Below are positions 25,170 to 32,722 of a DNA stretch of 46,425 bases, in pieces; within the stretch, counting starts at the first letter, position 1, and the number at the start of each line of letters is the position of its first letter. This DNA is from Candidatus Baldrarchaeum yapensis (GTDB lineage Archaea; Asgardarchaeota; Baldrarchaeia; Baldrarchaeales; Baldrarchaeaceae). The notes beneath the pieces are model-generated. The model saw only the letters and a program-made list of their open reading frames with translations, was not told the origin of the DNA and did no database searches. The stretch spans positions 1 through 46,425 of the forward strand of contig JAEOSH010000013.1 in the NCBI GenBank assembly GCA_016840465.1. The letters run 5' to 3'. A program made the translations under genes and the position numbers.

Positions 25170-25400
25170 AACAGTTTTCGGTTTAAGTAATTTTCAGGCA
25201 TTTTCGTAAAAGTTTAAATGGTATCGCTCCATTATTCGGTCAGGTCGAGGCCGATGAAAAGGACGAGGTTGATGAGTACGGGTGGGTTCCGCTTCGCCGA
25301 ACCAGTCCGGTGAGCGTGCGAGCGACCGGGAGCCGTGATGGCCCACTTGGTGGCTGAAAATTACTTTAAATTGCTGAATGCTACCAAGTGGGAGAACGGT
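25164..25400 (+). repeat. Long interspersed repeat, copy 1 (237 bp), candidate structured RNA or mobile element
   Basis: This is nearly identical to 36609-36881: about five substitutions plus one 36-base gap. It runs from GTCTGAAACAG to GAGAACGGT. It carries its own TATA-like TTTAAAT (25213-25219), a GGTTC...GAACC hairpin, and a 13-bp hairpin with arms at 25342-25354 and 25380-25392 (one G-T pair). It has no coding potential. It sits exactly between antitoxin and toxin genes that would otherwise overlap, which argues that it inserted there. The ends show no inverted terminal repeats and no clear target duplication. Confidence 0.85.
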
Positions 25401-25431
25401 TAGAGGACCTGCATGAGGAGGAAGATACGCT

Positions 25432-25912
25432 GTGATATATTTGGAGGCGTCGGCTCTCTGGACAATGTACTACGGCGAGCCCGGCGGGGATAACGTGATA
25501 TGGCTCCTTAAGAACTACAAGTGCTACACCGCGGAGTGGATGGTTCTGGAGTTGTGCAGAGCGGTTGCAAAGAAGTACAACCAGGGAGAAATAAATGATA
25601 AGGAGGCGCGCTCCCTCGAGATGTTCATACTGGCGGATATTGAGAGGCTGAAAAGGGAGGGGAGGCTGGAGTTAATAAGGATAACTTGGCCCCTGGATAA
25701 GGAAGGCATACCACCTCATTCTTCCACTCAACCTCTATGCATCCGATGCACTACACTTGGCGGCGCTTCACTCCGGCGCAAAGGTCATGCTGGTCGATGA
25801 CTTCCATTTTACGAGAATGGAGGATAAAGTTAAAGGTATACGCATAGTACTCATCACGGAGAAGAAAGATAACATTATAAAGGTAATTCACGACTCAAAA
25901 AACAGCGATTAG
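25432..25912 (+). pseudogene. vapC: PIN-domain (VapC-like) toxin, single frameshift
   Basis: From GTG 25432 (after GAGGAGGAAG) the frame gives I-Y-L-E-A-S-A-L, the first acidic residue of the PIN active site, then W-M-V-L-E-L-C-R-A-V with the second. It loses homology near 25700. One frame over, 25705-25912 encodes N-L-Y-A-S-D-A-L-H-L-A-A-L, then G-A-K-V-M-L-V-D-D-F-H-F-T, the conserved C-terminal PIN motifs, ending at TAG 25912. One extra base in about 25690-25705 (AAGGAAGGC) explains both halves. Intact, it would be a ~160-aa Mg-dependent RNase. The break could be real or a base-calling error. Confidence 0.8.
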
Positions 25913-26021
25913 ACACTCATGGTTGTTCTTCTATAAATTCGCCACATGCATCCAAGAATCCCTCGTTCTTATATGGCTATGGTGCAATATTTTGTTATGA
26001 GAATATCCTCGGGTGTATTCC

Positions 26022-27281
26022 ATGAAGAAAGTATTACTGCCACAGTGCGCATGGTTTGGAGACTTTGAAATGGAAATATCGTTTCCCGACGAGTGGGAGG
26101 TCAGCGTAAGGACTATGCAAGGGCATGGTAAAAGCTCGATAAGCGAGGAACAAATAAGGCATGCTTTGAGGAACCCTATAGGAACGATGCCCCTCAGCAA
26201 GCTTGCCGAGGGGAAGAAGGACGTTGTAATAATATTCGATGATTTGACGCGCCCAACAAGGGTGTACGAGATAGTGCCGCATATAATTGAGGAACTGAGA
26301 AAAGCGGGAATAAAGGACGAGAATATACGGTTCATATGTGCAAACGGGGCCCACGGGACGTACACCAGAGCCGATTTTACCAAGAAATTGGGAGAGAACT
26401 TCGTTGAGAACTTCGCGGTTTTCAACCATAACCCCTACGCAAACTTGGTCTACGTGGGGGACACAAGCTATGGAACACCAGTAGAGATAAACGCGGAGGT
26501 CATGGCGTGCGATTTGAAGATCGCCGTAGGATGCATAGTTCCTCACCCCTACTTCGGATACGGCGGAGGAGCAAAGATTGTACTTCCCGGCGTCGCGGGT
26601 ATGCGATCCATTTGCTTCAACCACGGGGACCTTGGAGGATACTCCACCGCAATGAACCATAGGAGGGTTCACCCTTCGTGCGATATGGCCTACGGGAGGG
26701 TAAATGAAGAAAACATACTTAGACGTGATGCAGAAGAGGCGGCAAAACTGGCGGGACTCGACTTTATAGTAAATGTGCTCGTGGATCTGCGAAGAAACTC
26801 CACAGACATATTTGCTGGGCACTTCATCGATGCCCAGAGAAGAGGTGTGGAAGTAGCAAAGGACCACTATCGGACACCAATACTGCCCAACGCGGACATC
26901 GTCATTTCAAATGCGTACTCCAAGGGAAGCGAGGCGGCAATAGCAGCGTGGCCGGTGATAACCCTGAAAGAGGGCGGGGACATGGTGATAATAGTGAATT
27001 CCCCAACGGGGCAGGTCCCACACTTCGTTCACGGAAGATGGGGGCTCAAGAGGAGAGGTGGGGACCTCTACCTTCCACCCCTGAGACTTCTGGAGAGAGC
27101 GGGAAGGATCATCCTATTCACACAGTACCCCGAAAAGCAGCCGCCCCTTGAGATCACGATCCCGGAGAAGACGATCACCCTTAAAAGTTGGGACGAGGTT
27201 CTGGAGGAACTCAAGAACAGACATAAAGGCCGAGTGAGAGTTGCAGTGTACCCGGATGCGACGATACAGAAGCCTTTCTAA
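26022..27281 (+). CDS. larA: LarA-family (lactate racemase-like, DUF2088) protein
   Basis: The product is 419 aa. It shows F-D-D-L-T-R-P-T, C-A-N-G-A-H-G, then I-V-P-H-P-Y-F-G-Y-G-G-G-A-K-I-V-L-P-G, which places the His residues and the Lys that carries the nickel-pincer nucleotide in LarA. LarA enzymes racemise or epimerise 2-hydroxy acids. The cofactor genes larB, larC and larE are not in this window. The family is functionally diverse, so lactate itself is not assured. The ATG at 26022 gives the natural N terminus K-K-V-L-L-P; a start at 26013 is also in frame. It stands as a single gene. Confidence 0.85.
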   Translation: MKKVLLPQCAWFGDFEMEISFPDEWEVSVRTMQGHGKSSISEEQIRHALRNPIGTMPLSKLAEGKKDVVIIFDDLTRPTRVYEIVPHIIEELRKAGIKDENIRFICANGAHGTYTRADFTKKLGENFVENFAVFNHNPYANLVYVGDTSYGTPVEINAEVMACDLKIAVGCIVPHPYFGYGGGAKIVLPGVAGMRSICFNHGDLGGYSTAMNHRRVHPSCDMAYGRVNEENILRRDAEEAAKLAGLDFIVNVLVDLRRNSTDIFAGHFIDAQRRGVEVAKDHYRTPILPNADIVISNAYSKGSEAAIAAWPVITLKEGGDMVIIVNSPTGQVPHFVHGRWGLKRRGGDLYLPPLRLLERAGRIILFTQYPEKQPPLEITIPEKTITLKSWDEVLEELKNRHKGRVRVAVYPDATIQKPF

Positions 27282-27345
27282 CTTACCGCCATTTCTTTAA
27301 TCACCCGCCCTCCGTCACTCTCGCAGATGGCGCATGTTGCGAAGA

Positions 27346-27359
27346 TCACATATATGTGA
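27346..27359. promoter_or_regulatory. Perfect 14-base palindrome upstream of the glutamine amidotransferase gene
   Basis: TCACATATATGTGA is fully self-complementary, lies in the 203-base spacer before the gene at 27485, and resembles a dimeric regulator site. It includes a TATA-like core, so it could equally be a promoter element; it is 126 bases from the start codon. Confidence 0.35.
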
Positions 27360-27484
27360 CGAGAAATTCTTAGACGGTTCTTTTTGACCATAAAACTTTT
27401 TTCTGGAGTGGAGACTATCTTGGTATTAGCATGTCCGAAAATCGATCGACAAATTTCTCGATATCGGATAAGTAAGGTGTTCAT

Positions 27485-28413
27485 ATGTGCGGAATTGCAG
27501 GATTGCTTTTCGCATCCGGATCGGGACCCGTTGGTGAGTACCTGATAACAATGCTCAGGGCTCTTCAGCATCGTGGCACGGACTCGACAGGGGCTGCCAT
27601 CTACAGGGATAATGGGAAATCTAGAGACCTGATACTGAGAGTTCTTGCCGAGGACGTGGTGGGGGCGCTTGCAAAGATATCATCCGCGATCGCCAGTGTC
27701 GGTGGAAACATAAGAAACGTGGAGATGAACGTTTCGATAAAGGAGGGATACGGTTACGACAGATACGAGGTCGCATATAACGGTAACATAAGGAGACTTG
27801 TGGAGGCGGTGGAAGGGACGAGGATTGCGAAGATAATAAGCGTAGGAAGATACGTGGAAATACTGAAGGATACTCTTCCGGTCGATGAGTTCAACTCCAC
27901 ATTCAAAGTTTTTAAGATGCAGGGAAGTCACGGACTCGGACATATCCGGTTCTCAACGGAGAGCCGAGTAGACCTCTTTCACGCACACCCATTCCAAGAC
28001 ATCGACAACCCTGATATCGTTGTTGTTCATAACGGCCAGATAACGAACTACTGGAAGATACGTAGAACCCTCGAAATGAAGGGCGTACGTTTCCTCACCG
28101 ACAACGACTCTGAACTAATAGTGCACTACATCGCTTACAAGATGAGCAAGGGAATGAACTTCGAGGACGCGCTAAAGTGTAGTATTCGGGAGCTGGACGG
28201 ACCATTTGCGTACATGATCGCAACACCTGATGCCCTCGGACTTGTGCGCGATAAGTTGGGACTACGCCCCTTAGTTATGGGAGTTAGTGAGGAGGTGCTG
28301 GTGGGGGCGAGTGAAGAGGGGGCATCCAAGCAATAGAGGCAATGTGCGGTTGTGAGTTCTCGAAGAAGTACTTAAGCCCAGGGGAGGTCGTGGTATGGCA
28401 TCTGAAAAGGTGA
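27485..28413 (+). pseudogene. Glutamate synthase GATase subunit (GltA1-like), frameshift near the 3' end
   Basis: M-C-G-I-A-G gives the Cys2 nucleophile of class II glutamine amidotransferases, and L-Q-H-R-G-T-D-S-T-G follows. An ACT-like insert (L-R-V-L-A-E-D-V-V-G-A-L-A-K-I-S-S-A-I-A) occupies ~50-125. Then come H-I-R-F-S-T, H-N-G-Q-I-T-N and T-D-N-D-S-E of the GATase core. The frame stops at 28336. One frame over, I-Q-A-I-E-A-M-C-G-C then S-P-G-E-V-V-V-W completes the domain to TGA 28413. The break lies at the G5 run around 28317-28322; one missing G explains it. Intact, it would release ammonia from glutamine for glutamate synthase. Confidence 0.8.
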
Positions 28414-28757
28414 TCACTGCAAGAGGAAGAAAAACGCGGGAGATAAACCGCATGATAAAGGAGTTCGTCAGGGAGGGAGTCGATAAGATAACGATACTCG
28501 ATCCCATGGGCATCGCCACCCAGGATCCGAGGTTACGGAGAAGACTGGACGTGGAAGTTGCAACAAGGAGGATCGAGAATTTGCTGAAGGCTATGATAAA
28601 GGAGATGTGCATGATCGCACAGCTGGCCGGGAAGACGAGTCCGCTAAATCTCGAAAAGGAGGATCTGAGGGCATTGACCGTGGATGCATCGGCGATCACC
28701 GGAGTGAAACTTGTGGGTTCGGAAAGCGTCGTGAACGGGGCGAATGGTTACGAATAA
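28395..28757 (+). pseudogene. Deletion fusion of glutamate synthase GXGXG (GltA3) start and FMN subunit (GltA2) end
   Basis: The product is 120 aa. Residues ~6-36 (I-T-A-R-G-R-K-T-R-E-I-N-R then E-G-V-D-K-I-T-I-L) match the beginning of the archaeal GXGXG alpha-type subunit. From ~37 (P-M-G-I-A-T-Q-D-P-R-L-R) to the end (K-E-D-L-R-A-L-T-V-D-A-S-A-I-T-G-V-K-L-V-G) it matches the C terminus of the FMN/Fe-S glutamate synthase subunit. Everything between, roughly 2 kb in a normal operon, is gone and the junction is in frame. The gene overlaps the true 3' end of the GATase gene by 19 bases, as expected for the original operon. The FMN-binding core is absent, so it cannot be active. Confidence 0.78.
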
Positions 28758-28821
28758 TTCTGCAAAATCTTTATTCCCCCGTTACCTAATTTACCTCAAA
28801 CTGTGGTGAGGTAGCGGCTAG

Positions 28822-30009
28822 GTGAGTGAGGAGAGGTCCTTCGATGTAATTGTTGTTGGTGCCGGTCCAGCAGGAAGCATGGCAGCGCGGGAGGCGGCAA
28901 GGAGAGGGGTCAGGGTTCTCCTGATAGACAAGGAGAAATTTCCGAGGTACAAGGTGTGCGGCGGTGGGGTTGCCCCCTGGGTCATAAAGAAACTCTCAGT
29001 GCCATCCGATATCATTGAAAGGCATGCTAAGAGGATGGGCGTGTGCGCTCCGCCCTCCTACGAGGTCCTGGAGTTCGAAATGCCAACGGGATACTATCTC
29101 GTATTCAGGGATAAGTTCGATAACTACCTTTTGAAACTGGCGAGGGAGGCAGGAGCAAAGGTTCTGGAAGGCGTCAGGGTAACCGATGTGATCTTCGAGG
29201 GAGATCTCGTTAGAGGTGTGAAAACAACGCGCGGAGAGTTTGAAGCGAAGGTCGTGATAGCATGCGACGGGGCAACTTCCGTGGTGGCGAGGAGAGCCGG
29301 ATTTTGGGATAAATGGTTCACAGAAAAGGGAGAAAGTTGGGAGGAGCACATGGCGTTCTGCGTCCAGAGCGAAATTGCACTGGACGATGAGATCATCGAC
29401 AACAGAATAGGCAATAAGCTTATGTTCTTCGCGGGGTCGAGGGTTGCGCCTCTGGGTTATGGCTGGATCTTCCCCAAGAGGGGAATCGTATCCGTCGGTC
29501 TCGGAAGTGCTGTAGGGGAGTTTGAGGAGAAGCCCACCGAATATCTGAGGAGGTTCATAGAAGAACATCCGGTTGCGTCGAGGCTGCTGGAGGGTGGCAG
29601 GATCGTCAGGGCAAAGGGCTCATACGTGCCTTTCAAGCATACTTTTAAGCCAAGCTATGATAATGGGATTCTCGTGGCGGGGGACGCGTGCGGACATGTG
29701 TCACCAATAACAGGAGAGGGGATTTTCTACGCCGTCAGGGCGGGCATGATAGCCGGGGAGGTTGCGGCAGAGAGCATTAGGAGAGGAGACCAGTCTGCCA
29801 TGTTCCTGAGAGAATACGAGAAGCGGTGGCAACGGGTGATAGGTGTGCATCTTGATGTCCAGGCAAAAATATTTGAGGAGACTTATGCAAAACTCAAAGA
29901 GGTCGAACCCGAGGATGTCGATAAGTACTACGGGGAGGTTCTGAAGGAGGCGTTCCTCAAGTTCATACAGTACCTCTTGTCGTACATTTCGAGGAAAAGG
30001 AAAGGATGA
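28822..30009 (+). CDS. Geranylgeranyl reductase family flavoprotein
   Basis: The product is 395 aa. The N-terminal G-A-G-P-A-G-S-M-A-A dinucleotide fold is followed by K-F-P-R-Y-K-V-C-G-G-G-V and the I-A-C-D-G-A-T-S-V-V motif. V-A-G-D-A-C-G-H-V-S-P-I-T-G-E-G-I lies near residue 290. This is the layout of archaeal FAD-dependent geranylgeranyl reductases, which saturate the isoprenoid chains of membrane ether lipids. Several paralogues usually exist, so the exact substrate is open. GTG 28822 is preceded by GAGGT. It may be co-transcribed with the glutamate synthase remnants, 64 bases upstream. Confidence 0.85.
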   Translation: MSEERSFDVIVVGAGPAGSMAAREAARRGVRVLLIDKEKFPRYKVCGGGVAPWVIKKLSVPSDIIERHAKRMGVCAPPSYEVLEFEMPTGYYLVFRDKFDNYLLKLAREAGAKVLEGVRVTDVIFEGDLVRGVKTTRGEFEAKVVIACDGATSVVARRAGFWDKWFTEKGESWEEHMAFCVQSEIALDDEIIDNRIGNKLMFFAGSRVAPLGYGWIFPKRGIVSVGLGSAVGEFEEKPTEYLRRFIEEHPVASRLLEGGRIVRAKGSYVPFKHTFKPSYDNGILVAGDACGHVSPITGEGIFYAVRAGMIAGEVAAESIRRGDQSAMFLREYEKRWQRVIGVHLDVQAKIFEETYAKLKEVEPEDVDKYYGEVLKEAFLKFIQYLLSYISRKRKG

Positions 30010-30723
30010 CTAACTTGTCATCTCTCTAAGGATGTTCATCATCTGCCTTCCGTTTACTAGCATCCCGGTGTCGTTGTTGAAGAAGACGTAAATTCTCCTA
30101 GGATTTTTTGACAGCATCTGCTCCGCAACTTCCCTTAATTCCTCCTCGCTGTACACGTGCGAGTACCATGCGGTTCTGCCATGCATCCTAAGGTAAATCG
30201 TCCCGTTGATTGCAAAGATCCTCCGGGGGAGATCCGGCGCATCCACGGAAACTAACGTTATCCCGAGATCTTCCGCCCACTTCTCCCACCTTTCCGAAAA
30301 CCACTCAACATGCCTCCACTCGAGGGCAAACCTGTCACCCAATTCCGCCCTTGAGACGAATCTCTCTATTCTCGCAACATACGTCTCGGAGGGCTTAATA
30401 AACGGGGGTAGTTGAAAGAGGTAAAAATCGACCTTGGGGTCAAGCGGTTCAAAAAGATTCCTGAACTTTACCCATGTTTCAAACGCGCGGTTGCTCATCT
30501 TAAAAACGTGAGTTACGAACCTGTTGACCTTCACTGCCCATCGGAACGATTCAGGGGACTTCCTTGCCCACCCTAAAACCTGATTTTTGAACGGGAACCT
30601 GTAGTAACTAGCATTCAACTCGACGCAATTTAAACCGGAATTCTTTACATACCAGTCGAAAGTTCCTCCCTTGTTCCAGTGATACATCCACCCCGACGTT
30701 CCAACGTAAATTTTCATTGACAT
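30010..30723 (-). CDS. DUF72 (YecE-like) protein
   Basis: The product is 237 aa from ATG 30723, supported by GGTGG 6 bases upstream; the frame extends to 30771 without support. K-I-Y-V-G-T-S-G-W near the N terminus, then C-V-E-L-N-A-S-Y-Y-R-F-P, A-L-E-W-R-H and Y-L-R-M-H-G-R-T-A-W-Y are the DUF72 signature of a TIM-barrel fold. The function is unknown. It converges with the reductase gene; the two stop codons abut. Confidence 0.9.
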   Translation of the reverse strand: MSMKIYVGTSGWMYHWNKGGTFDWYVKNSGLNCVELNASYYRFPFKNQVLGWARKSPESFRWAVKVNRFVTHVFKMSNRAFETWVKFRNLFEPLDPKVDFYLFQLPPFIKPSETYVARIERFVSRAELGDRFALEWRHVEWFSERWEKWAEDLGITLVSVDAPDLPRRIFAINGTIYLRMHGRTAWYSHVYSEEELREVAEQMLSKNPRRIYVFFNNDTGMLVNGRQMMNILREMTS

Positions 30724-31018
30724 CGATTCCACCTTCTGAAATACGCCCCATTGCCCGCCAGCAACACACAATGCGGTGCGCTACCGATACACACACTTGA
30801 TTTTTGCCGTCATAAATGTTAAAGTTCCGGATTCCCGCCGACATGCAGTTACATGTCCGTAAAACTCTGAAGTGTTATGATACAAACATATTGAATTAAA
30901 TGTATATACGACGTCATATTACCGTATACCTGTGGAGTGTGGGCAGCCTCCACGCCGTTGGTAGCCACCCTCATGGGCAAATTATTTGATCCGAGGAAGT
31001 GATCAGGAGGGATCGGCA

Positions 31019-32482
31019 TTGCCGGAAGCCGCGCCACTTACAAGCAGTTTGGAGGTGCTTAAGAGCACGATCGATAGAAGACTTGTAAGATTCATACTAA
31101 GGAAACTTTCAGGGCGGTGCTCGAAAGACGAAAAGAGCAGGCTGGAGGTTGCACTGGAACTGTATACCGGTGTGAGGGACAAGGCGTGCTGGACGTGCAC
31201 CCACATAGTTGCGCCGATAGTCAGATGGGCGGTGAGCCGTGGAGGGAAAGCATTCGGGGTAAGCGATGAGCAGCTGAAGGAGAGGTTCAAGGACGTTTAC
31301 TGGCGTAGGGGGCTGGTCAACGTAATAAGGGGAATTGCGAAGTTTGGCGTTAGGAAACCGTTCACACCGGGCGCACCGTTCCTTGTTGTATGGAACTACA
31401 CTCAGATGTGTAACCTTCGGTGTAAGCACTGCTACGCATCTGCTGGAAAGCCCCATCCCAATGAACTGAACACCGAGGAGGCGAAGAATGTCGTTAAAGA
31501 ACTCGCAGACACCGGAGTGACAATAATAGCGTTTTCCGGGGGAGAACCACTTATCAGGAAGGACTTCTTCGAGGTCGCGCAACTAGCGCACGATTACGGA
31601 ATATTCACCGCAGTTGCCACGAATGGAACCCTGATCACCGAGGAGGTTGCTAAGAAGCTTAAGGACATAGGAATAGGCTACGTGCAGATAAGCCTGGATG
31701 GCGCGACCCCCGAAACTCACGATAGCTTCAGAGGTCTTAAGGGGGTTTACGAAAAAGTCATCCGCGCGATAAAGAACTGCGTGAAGCAGGAAGTGTTCGT
31801 GGAAGTTGCAACAACAGCCACGAAGCTGACCTACAAGGAAATTCCTGAGGTCATAGAGCTCTGTGAAAGGCTGGGCGTCAACTGGTGGATGATGTACAAC
31901 TTTGTGCCCACGGGCAGGGGGAGATTCATAATCGAGAACGATTTGAGCCCCGAGGAAAGGGAGGAGTTGCTGAGATTCCTATGGGAGAGACTGAGATCCG
32001 GGAAGAGAATGCAAGTGCTGAGTACCGCACCGCAGTTTGCAAGGGTCGCTCTCCAGATGGAGAGAGTATACGGTAAAGGAGATGAGGAAATCATCGTTCC
32101 AACGCACTTCTATAACCCGCGTCTCCGAGGACAGTTGATAAACCTCAGCGAATTCATAGGGGGGTGCGGCGCCGGTAGGTTCTACTGCGCCATAGACCCC
32201 GATGGGACGATCACGCCTTGCGTCTTCTTCCCATTGCCAGTGGGTAACATTAAAGTGGACGATTTCGAGGAACTATGGGAGACGTGCGAGGTATTTGAGC
32301 ATCTGAGGAATAGGGACTTACTTAAAGGGAACTGTGGAAGATGTGAGTACAGGTATGTTTGTGGCGGATGCCGCGCAAGAGCCTACGGATACTTCAGGGA
32401 TTACCTTGCACCCGATCCCGGATGCATAAACAACAGAGACCTGTGGGAGAAGTTGAAACTCGCAGATGTCGCATCCCATTAG
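31019..32482 (+). CDS. Radical SAM/SPASM protein (AhbD/NirJ-like)
   Basis: The product is 487 aa from TTG 31019; GGAGGG at 31006-31011 with a 7-base gap picks this codon over TTG 30986. A ~115-residue helical N-terminal domain precedes the CX3CX2C motif in M-C-N-L-R-C-K-H-C-Y (~130-137). F-S-G-G-E-P-L follows. The C-terminal SPASM region has G-C-G-A-G-R-F-Y-C-A-I-D-P-D-G, T-P-C-V, N-C-G-R-C and Y-V-C-G-G-C-R, for one or two extra [4Fe-4S] clusters. The core resembles haem-biosynthesis and peptide-modifying enzymes, but no haem genes or precursor peptide are adjacent, so the substrate is open. Confidence 0.85.
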   Translation: MPEAAPLTSSLEVLKSTIDRRLVRFILRKLSGRCSKDEKSRLEVALELYTGVRDKACWTCTHIVAPIVRWAVSRGGKAFGVSDEQLKERFKDVYWRRGLVNVIRGIAKFGVRKPFTPGAPFLVVWNYTQMCNLRCKHCYASAGKPHPNELNTEEAKNVVKELADTGVTIIAFSGGEPLIRKDFFEVAQLAHDYGIFTAVATNGTLITEEVAKKLKDIGIGYVQISLDGATPETHDSFRGLKGVYEKVIRAIKNCVKQEVFVEVATTATKLTYKEIPEVIELCERLGVNWWMMYNFVPTGRGRFIIENDLSPEEREELLRFLWERLRSGKRMQVLSTAPQFARVALQMERVYGKGDEEIIVPTHFYNPRLRGQLINLSEFIGGCGAGRFYCAIDPDGTITPCVFFPLPVGNIKVDDFEELWETCEVFEHLRNRDLLKGNCGRCEYRYVCGGCRARAYGYFRDYLAPDPGCINNRDLWEKLKLADVASH

Positions 32483-32499
32483 CGAACTCTAAATAACTC

Positions 32500-32521
32500 T
32501 TATTTTTTGGTAATGTTTTTT
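32500..32521 (+). terminator. T-rich terminator after the SPASM gene
   Basis: Two T-runs on the plus strand (TTATTTTTT and GTTTTTTAT), 18 to 39 bases after the stop at 32482, fit archaeal intrinsic termination, which depends on T-runs rather than a hairpin. Confidence 0.5.
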
Positions 32522-32722
32522 ATCTGGACGCAACGGTATTCTTTCTGTTTGATCATTTTTCGTCCCTTTATTTACGGGGTGCAATATGGCATCATACCGT
32601 GAACCCGTGCGGGGTAATGGGCAAAGCGTCGGTGGTGTTACCGTTCTCCGTAATCGTACGATGTTACTTTGCAATGTTTATATGCCACTGGAGTATTTTT
32701 GTTCACAAAAGGGGGTTGCTGT

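Noticed and set aside
25240-25400. The repeat as a box C/D guide RNA (CGATGAA, GTGATGG and CTGA are present)
   Set aside because: C boxes deviate from the consensus, and the CTGA lies at the edge of a long perfect hairpin, unlike the open guide regions of C/D RNAs.
26034-26867. Long minus-strand frame opposite the LarA-like gene
   Set aside because: The plus strand encodes a full LarA family protein; the opposite frame has no recognisable domain.
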